In this document: positions 47,004 to 56,875 of the stretch, piece after piece
Layout: every line of letters begins with the position of its first letter
Numbering within the stretch: the stretch's first letter is position 1
Source: Corinectria fuckeliana
Taxonomy: Eukaryota > Ascomycota > Sordariomycetes > Hypocreales > Nectriaceae
DNA length: 64,000 bases
Direction of reading: 5' to 3'
Assembly: GCA_019137255.1 (NCBI GenBank)
Contig: WPDH01000379.1
Location: 1-64,000, forward strand
Notes under the pieces: model-generated
What the model saw: the letters and a program-made list of their open reading frames with translations, nothing else
What the model was told of the DNA's origin: nothing
Database searches by the model: none
Program-made: the position numbers and the translations under genes

Positions 47004-50000
47004 CTACTTCTTCTTTCCAGTCAAGGAGCTGACCACGCTTCCAAGACCAAGACCCTTCAGGATCTTGTCCAAACCGAGGCCGCCTAGCAGGCCATCGATC
47101 AAACCACCAAGTCCAAGTCCACTCAGCTACCGAGATGTTAGCGCAATTCCTGCATAATAGGCATCACTGAAACTTACCAATCGTCCGACGATGCCGAGAA
47201 CACCGCTGAGCAAGAGGCCAACAGCGGCCAGGATCTGACCCAGCGGCTCCGCGAGGAGACCCCAGAGAGGGTTGAGCTCCTTCTTGGCATGAGGCATGCC
47301 CTCGATCTTGCGCTTGGCATTGTCGATAGTTTGCGAGACGGTGCCGGTGAGCTGTTGTTGTTAGCTTGTGAATTCTCACGTGTTACAGAGTCGTGATAGC
47401 TTACCTCCTTCAGGCAATCAGCGAGATGGAACTCCTCAGGCGATGCCTCTCGAGTGCCCGACTTGTGCTTGGCGTTCCTCTGGATGCGGCCGTCGGGATC
47501 AAGACCACGGATGCTGCCATTGGCCTCGCTCAGGATCTTGCCGCCCTCCTCAATTAGAGGTCGGACCTGCTTGACAAGCTCCTCCTCGTCTAGCTCCTCC
47601 TTGGGAGTGCGCTCTGCGTTGTCGATCTTGTCGGTGATCAGCTTGCAAATGGGTCGGACCTTGTCCAGAGCCTGCTCCACGCATGCGCCGAGTTGACCAG
47701 CCAGCTTGCGATCCTTCTCGGCAGTCTCACGCTTCTCCTTCTCCTCAGCAGTCTCGCCTTCAGGTTCGGGCTCGGCCTCGGGCTCTGGAGGAATGTCCTC
47801 CAGGCGTGTGACGTGGCCGATGGACTGGCCCTTTTGGTTGACAACATCACCGTCCTCGTCAACCTCCTTGCCGGAGCAGACGAGAAGCTCGCCACTGGTG
47901 AGCTTGCCGATGATGTTTCCATCCTCGTCAACCACATTGCCCTCGCGGTTCACCCGGCGGCCAGCGAGGAAGTCCTTCTTCTTCTCGAGCTCTTCCTCCT
48001 CCCAGCGCTCAGCCTTGCCGATGACGTTGCCATTCTTGTCGAGGATGTCTCCATCCTCATCGACGGCGCGGCCAAAGAGAACCTTAGGATCGCCAGACGT
48101 CAGGCGACCAACAACATCGCCGCTGGGAGTGACAACCTTGCCGTCCTTGGCAACGGTGCAGCCGACCATATCGGCGAAGGGCCCGTCGTGCGCACCCTCG
48201 CGCTGGCCCTCGGGCACCAACTCGGCGTGACCAATAATCTCACCAGACTCACTCATGATGTTGCCGTTCTTATCACACATGCGGCCAATGAGTGAGCCTA
48301 TGTGACCCTCAATGACGCGACCAAAAATCTCTCCGTTCGACCCGACAACGTTGCCAGCCTTGTTGACTCGCTTGCCGGAGAGGATAGAGTAGTCAATCTT
48401 CTCCTCAGGCTCCGCCTCGGGCTCATTCCAGGGCTCTGCCTTGCCGATGACATTGCCTCGTCGGTCCAGAATGTCTCCGTCTTCGTCGACCTTGCTGCCC
48501 TTGAGGCGCTTGGGATCGCCTTCAACGACGACACCCACCTGCTGACCCTCGTACATGACGCGACCATCGCCCTCGACGAGTGCTCCGGGAAAGTTCTCAA
48601 ACGGAGTGTCCTTAAGCTCGTCGCGCTCAGTGTCGGAAACAGTCTCTCCCTTGCCGATGACCTTGCCCGCATCACTCCAGATGTCGCCGTTCTCATCAGC
48701 TCGCTTACCGATGAGTTCCTTGAGATCTCCTTCGATAACACGACCCATCACATCTCCGTGGTTGTTGATGAGGTTGCCGGCCTTGTTGACCTTGCAGCCC
48801 TTGAGGGAGGAGTTGTCAACCTTGACATCTTCCACAGGCTCCTCTTCAGGCTCATCCCAGGCTTCGGCTTTACCGATAACATTTCCTTTGCGGTCAAGGA
48901 TGTCTCCATCCTCGTCAACCTTGCCACCCTTCAATCGCTTGGGATCACCTTCGACGACCTGGCCAACCTGCTTGCCCTCGAACATCACACGGCCGTCACC
49001 ATCGATGGTGGCTCCAGGAAAGTTCTCGAAGGGAGCGAAGTCCTTGAGATCTTCGCGCTCAGAATCGGGAAGAGGCTCACCCTTGCCGATAATCTTGCCG
49101 GAGTCAGTCCAGATGTCGCCGTTCTCGTCAGCCTTTTTGCCGACAAGCTTCTTAAGCTCGCCGTCGATAATACGTCCGACAAGTTCTCCTTTGTCGTTGA
49201 TGAGATTGCCACCCTTGTTGACCGTGCAGCCCTTGAGGACGGTGTAATCAATCTTTTCCTCGGCCTCGGCCTCATCTTCCTTGGGCTCGCCGTCCTTGGT
49301 TTCACCCTCCGCAAGTTCACCCTCTGGAACTGTCCCTTCTGCAGCCTCATCGTCTGGGGCCTCCGACTTGGGAATGCTCTCGCCCTCTGGGACCTCACCC
49401 TCCGGAATCTCGCCCTCGGGGATCTCGCCTTCAGGGGCCTCTGACTTGGGCGCCTCCGAACCGGGAGCCTCGGATTTGGGGATCTCACCCTCAGGAATCT
49501 CAGATGGTGGGGCTTGAGATTCGGGGACGTCAGACTTGGCGAGGTCAGACTTGGGGACTTCAGTGTCCTCGACGTCAGACTTCTTCCCAAGCTCTGAGCC
49601 TTCGGGAACCTCTCCTTCAGGAACCTCAGACTTGGGAACTTCAGACCCTGCGACGTCGGACTTGGGGACCTCTCCCTCGGGGGCGTCAGACTTGGGTACC
49701 TGGGAGTCGGGGACATCTGACTTTGGTACTTCAGTGTCTGCTGCGTCGGACTTTGGTGCGTCAGATTCTGGTGCGTCGGTCTTTGGTAGCTCAGACTCTG
49801 GGGCCTTGGACTCCTGTTTTTCCAACTCTGAGCCTTCGGGGACTTCGGACTTGGGAACATCGTCTTTGGGTACTTCGTTTTCGTCAATTTCCTGGGGCGG
49901 GACTGATCGAAGCGACTCTGTGGGTGGTGTTTCTTTTTGTTCGCTGGTGTCATCATGCTCGAACCTGGAAACACTGTCGTCGGGCTTTACTTCGGTGTTG

Positions 50001-50788
50001 GAGACTGTGCCCTGCTTGCCCGTCTCTTCTGCGTCGGGAGGAACCTCGCTGAGCTCGTCCTTGGGCTCAACTTCGGTGTCCTTGGTCGCAGTTGATGGGT
50101 CCTTGTCCTCGAGGTTGATCTGGGAACCTTCTTGGTCCTTTGGCTCAGTCTGGGAACCTTCCGAATCTTTCTGCTCAGTCTGGGCATCATCCTGGTCATT
50201 GGTGTTAACCTCGGAGCTCTTCTCGTCCTTGTCCTGTTGGACCGGCTTCTCGGTCTCCTCCGTGTCCTCGCCCTGTGACACGGATTTGTCTTTGGAGGCG
50301 TCGCTGTCTCCGGATTTGCTGTCGAAAGCCAGGCGGCTAGTAGCAGGCTTCAAAGTACTATCGACGGTATTGTAGGCCGACTTGAGGCCTGAGCCGAAAC
50401 CGCCAGACTTCTTTTTGTCGGCTGTATCGGTGGTGTATTCACTCTCCTCCTCGTCATGAGGTACAGCTTTGCCGAGAACATCGCCGGTGGAGCTGACGAT
50501 GTCGCCGGCTTCCGTTACAGTGTTGCCGACAAGTTCCTTGGGGTCATTGGACTCAGAGATCTTGCCAACACTCTTTCCGGCATCGTCAACAATGTCTCCG
50601 GTTTCGCTCACGACGCCGGCGACGCTTCGGGGCACCGACTCAGTCTCAACTGCAATGGGGATGATGAGCGCTAGATACGGCGAAGGGACGGAGGACGTAC
50701 TGGGATTGCTCTGCTCCTCGGCGGGAGTGTCCCGTGGGGTGTCTTTACTCCACCCTCCGGGGACGGATTGATTTTGGGATTTCTGCAT
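47004..50788 (-). CDS. Large LEA-like protein with DUF3659-type modules and hydrophobic C-terminus
   Basis: Exons 50788-50701, 50649-47405, 47351-47178 and 47126-47004 give 1209 residues. The first intron is 51 nt and in frame, so it could be missed; its GTACGT and TTGCAG signals support it. Layout: VSETGDIVDDAGKSVGKI-type motifs (about 35-90); acidic disordered segment (90-285); a low-complexity array of PKSEVPEGE/ESDAPKSD pentapeptides (about 285-480); then DUF3659-type modules (about 500-980), each alternating VDEDGDILDRKGNVIGKAE and VNKAGNLINNHGDVMGRVIE units. The C-terminus (about 1000-1209) has helices, then a Gly/Leu-rich hydrophobic end (GLGLGGLIDGLLGGLGLDKI) and KKK. Relatives are called LEA-domain or DUF6987 proteins. 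Proposed role in stress protection or as a structural protein of the septal or peripheral cytoplasm is inference. Confidence 0.88.
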
Positions 50789-51449
50789 AGTTGGTGTGTG
50801 TCTTAGTTCTCGAATAGGTTGCCGCTGACTCGTCGATGTCGTTGGCAGGTTATCAAGAGGTATGTCTTGATCGTCGTTCCAATACATGGCGAGCCAATGC
50901 TTTATACCGAACCATCGACCGCGAAAACAAGTTTCCATCAGCACAAAGTCAATCAGAATCTAAACGTCAGACCCAACGCCATCACTTCCAACTACGATGC
51001 TGCCTGGCGTTTTCTGGTCGTACGGACTGCAATATCGCGCGTCATTTCGAGGATCCAGCGTCGAAGGAAGGGTGTGGCGGTGGCATAGCATGACGTAAAG
51101 ACTTTTAAGAGGCTGCTGTGGTTGGTGCGAATACTTGAAGTTGGCGGTTTCAAGTGATTCGCCCTGAGGTATGTACTGTAAGTGGCTAGGAGCTCAGATG
51201 CATGAAAACAGGCTTCTGCTTGTGGAGACGGACGATCTTCCGGATGAGGGTGTGGGAGATCGAGATTTACACGAAGCGCCGATGGGGATGGCTCCAACTT
51301 CACGTGTGCTAACGGCGTCCGGTTATTCTTAGCATTCGCTTGATCGCCATGGGGGTCGTTTAAACGACATGTTTAAACCTGATGGCATTCGCCACAAAGT
51401 CTTCGCCACAACGTCTTCACTTCACTTCAGAGCCGGTTGGAAGAAAATG
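50789..51449. other. Intergenic
   Basis: Upstream region of the LEA-like gene. A GTTTAAAC-like pair (GTTTAAACGACATGTTTAAAC, about 51357-51377) forms a short palindromic structure. No gene supported. Confidence 0.6.
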
Positions 51450-52244
51450 CTAAGTGTCATTACTGCCAGGGGCTCGGGTGTCCCGACTGAAGACTGTGGG
51501 TATCTTGATGATGAGCTGGATGCCCTCGAACGTCGACTTCACATCTAGGTATATCTCATCGGGCCTGGGAGCCGAAGCCTGCTTTGCCTGCCTCGGACCG
51601 TTCTGGCCGTCGGCCTTGGGCTTGCTCGCGTCCATGTCCTTGCCCTTGCGCTTGCCCTTATCCTTGCCCTCGTTATTGTCATCATCATCATCATCATCAC
51701 TACCACCACCGTTGACCGGGGCGTTGAGCTTGCCAACCACATTTCTCTGGTCGTCGTAAATGTTGCCCTCATCGTCGACCTGGAGCCCGCCGCCCAGGGG
51801 CTTCAAGCTGGGCCTGCTGTAGTTTTCGCAGACGTGGCCGAGGACCTGGTCCTCAGCGTCTAGAATCTCGCCAGACGCGGCGACCGGGCGGCCGACCATG
51901 GACGGGAGATCCCCGTCGACGCGGCCGAGCACGGTGCCGTCCCAGTCGAGGATGTTGCCGAACTCGTCGACGTAACGTCCCTCGAGGCCCCGCGCGAGCT
52001 CAGCTGGTGACGGCCCGTCCGTGGAGAAGGGGGTGATTTTGGGGATGCGAATCTGGGCATTGGGCTGTTTTTGCGACGCTCCTGAGGATTGCGACGAGCG
52101 CGACGAATGAGACGACTGCGACGAGTGCGGACGCTCCTCCTGGGCTGCTGCATCGCGCATGTCTCGCACCGGGAGGTCTACCTGGTAGGTGGTATGGGTG
52201 GGAGAGCCGGCGCCGCCCTCAGGGGTATCCGGATTCGAAGCCAT
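51450..52244 (-). CDS. DUF3659-type protein, small paralogue-like neighbour
   Basis: Intronless, 264 residues. The N-terminus is disordered and Ser/Gln-rich (SSQSSHSSRSSQSSGASQKQ). The centre (about 86-180) holds the same module as the large upstream-lying gene: RYVDEFGNILDWDGTVLGRV, MVGRPVAASGEILDAEDQVL and LQVDDEGNIYDDQRNVVGKL. Then come a GGGSDDDDDDD acid run (GAT/ATC microsatellite at 51676-51702), a Lys-rich KGKRKGK block, and a short C-terminal beta-rich segment (DEIYLDVKSTFEGIQLIIKI). The order acidic/basic linker then compact beta-rich tail resembles the two IHGDL proteins further along. No function is known; the tandem placement beside the 1209-residue gene suggests local duplication and divergence of the module. 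Confidence 0.87.
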   Translation of the reverse strand: MASNPDTPEGGAGSPTHTTYQVDLPVRDMRDAAAQEERPHSSQSSHSSRSSQSSGASQKQPNAQIRIPKITPFSTDGPSPAELARGLEGRYVDEFGNILDWDGTVLGRVDGDLPSMVGRPVAASGEILDAEDQVLGHVCENYSRPSLKPLGGGLQVDDEGNIYDDQRNVVGKLNAPVNGGGSDDDDDDDNNEGKDKGKRKGKDMDASKPKADGQNGPRQAKQASAPRPDEIYLDVKSTFEGIQLIIKIPTVFSRDTRAPGSNDT

Positions 52245-53643
52245 CGTGATCTCTGCTTATGGATATTTGCTTTCGGCCCAGTTGCTTTTGTCGGGGGTGT
52301 GTGTATGGGATGATGGGATTTGGCGATATGGCAGAGCAGGTGAACTACGGTGAACACGAAACAACCAACAAGAGAAAGAAGCGAGTGCGGAACTGCGCGG
52401 CGCCCGAACCGGTCTTGGTCTCGACTGGCTTAGACCTACGGATTCCGTCGTAGATGTGCGAATCTGACGTTGCATTATCCAAGATTTTGCGGGGATATGA
52501 CGACAGGGAGCATGATGATATCGGCTGATCATTTAGACCTGGGGCGTGCCAGCCAGCCAGTTGCCAGCTTGCCAGCCTTGCCGGGTTGGATGCAGACGAC
52601 CCTTGCTCCTTGCTACCGATTATACTGTGCAAACCTGGTCGGCAACGGAGAGCGGAGTGAACGGTCCGCAGCATGAATGTAATTTGGACAAGGCGAGACT
52701 TGGCGGGGTTCTTTTGATGGCAACCAAGTACGAAGTGTTATGCGACGGACTCGGTCTGCACGCACCCTCCCTCGCACTCACCGGTCTGTACGTGTACGTG
52801 TACTGCACAGTACAGTACACTGGTCGGTCCTTCATCTCACATTAGCCCCTCAGCCACAGTTACGTGTGCAAGCCGCAAAACCGGCTTCGACGCCCCCGGT
52901 GGATCGCGATGGAGGCTCGAAACGGACGCCATCGCGGCATTAGCATGGAAGGTTGCAAAAGGCTGGGAGGTTCCTCGGCCGGGTTAGCCGTCCAGCATTC
53001 TGTCTTACGAAGTCCTAACCTCACAGAGGCTGTCCCCGGTTGACAGACAAGCTATCTAGACTAGACTCAGGCAAGCTAGAGCGGCGCCGCGGGAGGGGGG
53101 CCTAGGAAACTGGAAACACTGGCGCGAGGGCTGCCCACAAGTTCCTGGCTTCCTGGCCACCTACCTAAAGGTAATAAATATGCTGGCGTTGCGTATCTGT
53201 AGCGGAGCCACTGTGGCTTGCATGTACAGATGGGAAAGCGGAGAGGGCTGCGAACGATGAGCCAACGATGTGCGAGGAGATCCTTGTCGGGAGTCATTTT
53301 CTGACGTCGAGTCTGCCACCATGTTGCAGTAGATTGCGTCAAGGACGGTGAGAATCTGACACACCGGGTTGTGTAAGACGAGTTAGGTACTGTAGTCTGG
53401 GGGAACAAAAAGGACAAAGGATGAGGGACATCAGGGACACAGGGACAGACAGAGAGAATATGTAATCTGGTTTATTTCGGTTCACTTCGTGATAGTATAA
53501 TATTTCCCACACCCCATAATAATAACGCCCAAGCCCAATTTTCCCTTTTTGGCTAAGGGGAAAAAAGAAAAAAAAATGGCCAGCCAAGATTTAGATGATA
53601 CCGGTTTACACGCGCGCAGGGCAAACAAAAGAGAGAAATGCCT
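52245..53643. other. Intergenic
   Basis: 1.4 kb without a supported gene. Contains an imprecise TACGAAGTG motif (52729), a GTACTGTACAGTACAC-type palindromic stretch near 52800-52820, and a C-rich patch near 53085. Confidence 0.6.
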
Positions 53644-54159
53644 TTAGTTCCTAGAGACACAGCCGCCATTAGTTGCCTGCTTTTTTTCATCCTGTACTAG
53701 AGAGTGGATGGCACGTAAGATACAAGGGCTTGATAAGAGGGGATGGAAACTGGGCGAGAGAGAAAAGAGGAGGAGGAGGTTCACGTACAGCAGCGCCAGC
53801 TCCAAGTCTCCGTGGATCCTCGCCTTCAGCTGGATTTCGATATCGAGGTTCAGGTCCAACCGCAGCCGCAGGGTATCGCTGTTGCCGCCGCCGCCGTCGC
53901 CCTTCTGCTGCTGCTGGTCGACGGCGTTGTTGGTGACGCCTCCCAGCGTGTTGGTGACGCCGCCGAGCGCGCCGCCGGCCGAGTCGCCGCCCACGGGGAG
54001 CTGGTCGAGCGCGCCGGACCCCTTGTCGCGCTTGGAGCGCTTCTTGGACGACTTCTTCTTGGTCCGTCGCGGCGCCGGCTTGGGCGGCTCTTCGCTGGAG
54101 AGGGTGTTGTCGTCCGAGTCGACGTCGTTGGAGACGCGGTCCTTTTCCATGGTTGACAT
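53644..54159 (-). CDS. Small disordered protein with IHGDL tail motif (copy A)
   Basis: Read as a single exon from the ATG at 54159 (MSTMEKD; a second ATG three codons later is equally possible): 171 residues. N-terminal half: acidic, then a strongly basic block (PRRTKKKSSKKRSKRDK, about 31-46), then GGVTNTLGGVTNN and QQQQ/GGGG runs. Residues 101-119 read LDLNLDIEIQLKARIHGDL, nearly identical to the end of the protein at 55936-56875. That relative stops six residues later, whereas here the frame runs on for about 48 residues of poor quality. A GTACGT donor directly after LALL (53788) suggests an intron or alternative 3' end, so the end given is uncertain. Function unknown. Confidence 0.72.
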   Translation of the reverse strand: MSTMEKDRVSNDVDSDDNTLSSEEPPKPAPRRTKKKSSKKRSKRDKGSGALDQLPVGGDSAGGALGGVTNTLGGVTNNAVDQQQQKGDGGGGNSDTLRLRLDLNLDIEIQLKARIHGDLELALLYVNLLLLFSLSPSFHPLLSSPCILRAIHSLVQDEKKQATNGGCVSRN

Positions 54160-54721
54160 GATGAGGAGGAGGAGGAGGAGGAGGAGGTGGTTTTTGTGTG
54201 CGTGCAAGAGATGGATCTAGAGGGGGTTTGTGCGGCGATGGGTATAGGTATCAGAGAGAAACCGATTGCCGTCTTGCTGAAATCTCATTGAATGCATCGC
54301 TATACATAGATTCTCCAACACGCGGTCATTATAAGCTCACTGTCCGTTCTGAATAACCGGATTTCATCTCCCCCTCCCCATGAGGTCATCATTCATCAAC
54401 ATCAGTGGAAACCAAGACAGGACCCTGCAGCAGTGGCTCTTGTCTTGCCTTCCTCAGCCTGGTGACTGGCAACTGGCAACTGGTGTACACTATTTTCACA
54501 TGTACTGTGTAAGTGGTTAGGAATACCCCTCCACACCAACCCCCCTCGCCCCCCTTTGTTCCTCTTGTTCCTCTTGTTCCTCTTGTTCCTCTTGTTCCCC
54601 TTGCTTCCCCGTTGTGGATTGTCACGCACCCTGGTCAGAACTTGGCACGATCCATGCAAAGCCATCGCCGATCATTGTCCATCCAATCCACAGTATAACA
54701 CAGCAGTTATTATCGATTCCT
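54160..54721. other. Intergenic
   Basis: Between copy A of the IHGDL gene and the 3' end of the 203-residue gene. Holds the TTGTTCCTC minisatellite; no gene supported. Confidence 0.65.
54556..54600. repeat. 9-bp minisatellite (TTGTTCCTC)5
   Basis: Five tandem copies of TTGTTCCTC, the last ending CCC. Intergenic. Confidence 0.92.
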
Positions 54722-55400
54722 TCAGTCTTTGACATAGCGGCTTTCCACGCCCATCTGCGGCCTGCGTCTCAGCGCCACTGCCCGACACGACGCTTTGCCG
54801 TGCTTTTCCCTGATGTCGCCCTCCGGGTCCCAGTAGACGGCCCATCGCCCGTCACCCTCCTCCTCCTCCTCCTTGACGGCCACAAACGCATCATGATCGC
54901 CCTCCAGAGTCAGAAACCGCTCGTCCTCGCTCCATCCCCACGGCCCAATGACGTGGCCCACCGTGTCCTTGCGCGCCCCGTACTCCACCGCGTGCGTGCC
55001 CGCGTTCACATAGATCCAGTTGAGCATCGGCGGGTCGACGGCGATGGTGCTCACCATCCCCAGATGGCCCTCTTCGCTGGGGTACTTGAAGTAGTACCCG
55101 CAGAACTTGTGCCCTTCGACTGGATAATCCGGCAGGTCAAAGTAGAGCTGCCGGAGCGTGTCGCTCGTCAGCATAGCGCCGCCACGCTCTATCCAAGATG
55201 TCTCTCTCACTCACCTTGTTGTTCACCAGCACGCCTGACCCCGTCTCCTCCAGCTTCCCGCGGCGCTTCATCATCGCCGTGAGATGAAACTTCTCCTGCT
55301 CCTTGGTCAACGACGCGTTCTGCTGTTTCTGCGCGCTGATGGCCTGGCCGACCCCGGTGACGGTCGGGATGGCCGTGATGGCGAGCAATCCGATCACCAT
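54722..55400 (-). CDS. Conserved fungal protein of unknown function (203 residues)
   Basis: Exons 55400-55215 and 55147-54722, 67-nt intron (GTGAGT...CCGGCAG). The start at 55400 (MVIGLLAITAIPTVTGVGQA) gives a hydrophobic N-terminus that may be a membrane anchor or pocket-forming helix. Then QKQQNASLTKEQEKFHLTAM and, after the splice, LYFDLPDYPVEGHKFCGYYF, HLGMVSTIAVDPPMLNWIYV, THAVEYGARKDTVGHVIGPW. I recognise the pattern H-F-GYF..YP...G.VSTI..DPPMLNWIYV...T..V.YG.R...GP.GW as a common, multicopy Pezizomycotina family with no assigned function. It sits between the two IHGDL-tail genes, an arrangement that may be meaningful. Confidence 0.88.
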
Positions 55401-55935
55401 GGTTGATTTTCGACGTGAGGTGTAAATGCGAACATGTACTGTACAGAGCAATTACACAACAGGAAGCTAGACTGTCTGCCAGTAGTTCCCCGAGATGACG
55501 TTAACTAGACGTCTTTGAAAGATGGGGTCTTGTGGTTCATACCCCGGCCACGACCCGTCCACACCATCAGCCCTGCCCCATCCCTGCTCCCCATCCATGC
55601 TCACTGAGCACTGCAACTAACGTCATCAAAACTCGGAGGCCACCCTCTCCATCATCCTGTACGTCATCGGCTTCTCGGCTGGAAAGATGTCCTTGATGTG
55701 CAAGCTGAAACAGGTTCGCCAACGGCTGCAACGGTATGCTATGACGCTTATTGCGTCAGTGTAGAGCAATTCTCCATCCTGTTTCCAGGCCCTTTGAGGC
55801 ATCACTTAAGGGACGAAGCAGCTGGCTCCGATTTGGTTTGCCGTAGAGCAATATCCCCCATGTGAATAGCTTCCCTCATCACCCAGCTAGCACAAACACA
55901 CACATACACACTACTGGCACACACCTCTCTCGATC
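55401..55935. promoter_or_regulatory. Divergent intergenic region (203-residue gene / IHGDL copy B)
   Basis: 535 bases between divergent starts, ending with a CACACACACAC-type stretch (about 55888-55924) just before the ATG at 55936. No gene supported. Confidence 0.5.
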
Positions 55936-56875
55936 ATGTCTTCACCACCCGAGGTATGCTGGTTTTCTTTTGTCCGCTGCTCGAAACTGACTCGTTTAGG
56001 ACACAAAGCCGCAGGGTGATACAAGCCCACAACAGGCGACACCACCCAAGTCTCCCCAGCCTGGAGGAAAGGACCAAGACACATCCAGCGACAAGCCTGG
56101 CTCCGCCTTTGAATCCCAGTCTGAATCCAAGCCGGAGTCTACGCCTGAATCCAAGCCAGACTCTGCGCCGGATTCCCAGGCCGAATCTAAGCTTCAATCT
56201 GATTCCAAGACTGAACCTGAATCCAAGCCTGAAGACACGCCCGAATCTAAGCCCGAAGACACGCCCGAAGTCAAGCCCGAGCCCCAGTCTGAATCCAAGT
56301 CTGACCCCAAGTCTACACCCAAGTCTGATTCCAAGCGACCCTCCAAGTCCTCCAAGTCCAAGAAGGCCCGAAAGCCCGAACCTGAGCCTGAGCCTGTCGA
56401 AGAGAGCGAGTCCGAAAGTGAAGAGGACTCCGACGTCTCTGGCGACTCCGACGAGTCTGAGAGCGAGTCTGAGAGCGAGAGCGAGAGCGAGAGCGAGGAA
56501 GAGGAACCGGAAACACCCCCCGAGCCTGTCAAAAAGTCCAAGCCCAAGGCCAAGACCCAGACCAAGGCCCAGACCAAGACCAAGGGATCGGGATCTGACG
56601 CAGTCCGCCGCAGACGCCCCAAGTGGCTGGATGACGAAGGCTCCTCCGATGACGAGCCGATGAGCAAGAGAGAGATGCAGATGCAGCGCCGCCACGCGCA
56701 GCAGCAGCAGCAGCAGCAACAACAGATGCAACAGCAGCAGCAACAGCAGCAGCAAGGCGACGGCGGTGGCGGCGGGGGCAAAGATCCTCTCAAGCTGCGC
56801 CTCGATTTGAATCTGGAGATAGAAATCGAGCTCAAGGCAAGGATCCACGGTGATCTGACCCTGGCTTTGCTGTGA
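55936..56875 (+). CDS. Disordered polyQ protein with IHGDL tail motif (copy B)
   Basis: Exons 55936-55953 (MSSPPE) and 56000-56875, 46-nt intron, 297 residues. About residues 20-130 are degenerate ESKPESTPESKPD-type repeats; then a Lys-rich patch (KSSKSKKARK), an acidic Ser/Glu run (ESESESESESESE), a basic RRRRPKWLDDEGSSDDEP segment, a polyglutamine tract from CAG repeats and a GGGGGG run. The only folded-looking part is the very end, residues 274-297, LDLNLEIEIELKARIHGDL then TLALL. It shares 17 of 19 positions of the core with copy A, though the rest of the proteins differ. A GTGAGT donor overlaps the stop (CTGCT-GTGAGT), at the same place as the donor in copy A, so a spliced longer form is possible. 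Confidence 0.82.
56699..56755 (+). repeat. CAG/CAA repeat coding polyglutamine
   Basis: CAG-rich tract interrupted by CAA and two ATG codons; codes QQQQQQQQQMQQQQ-type sequence in the IHGDL copy B protein. Likely length-variable. Confidence 0.92.
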
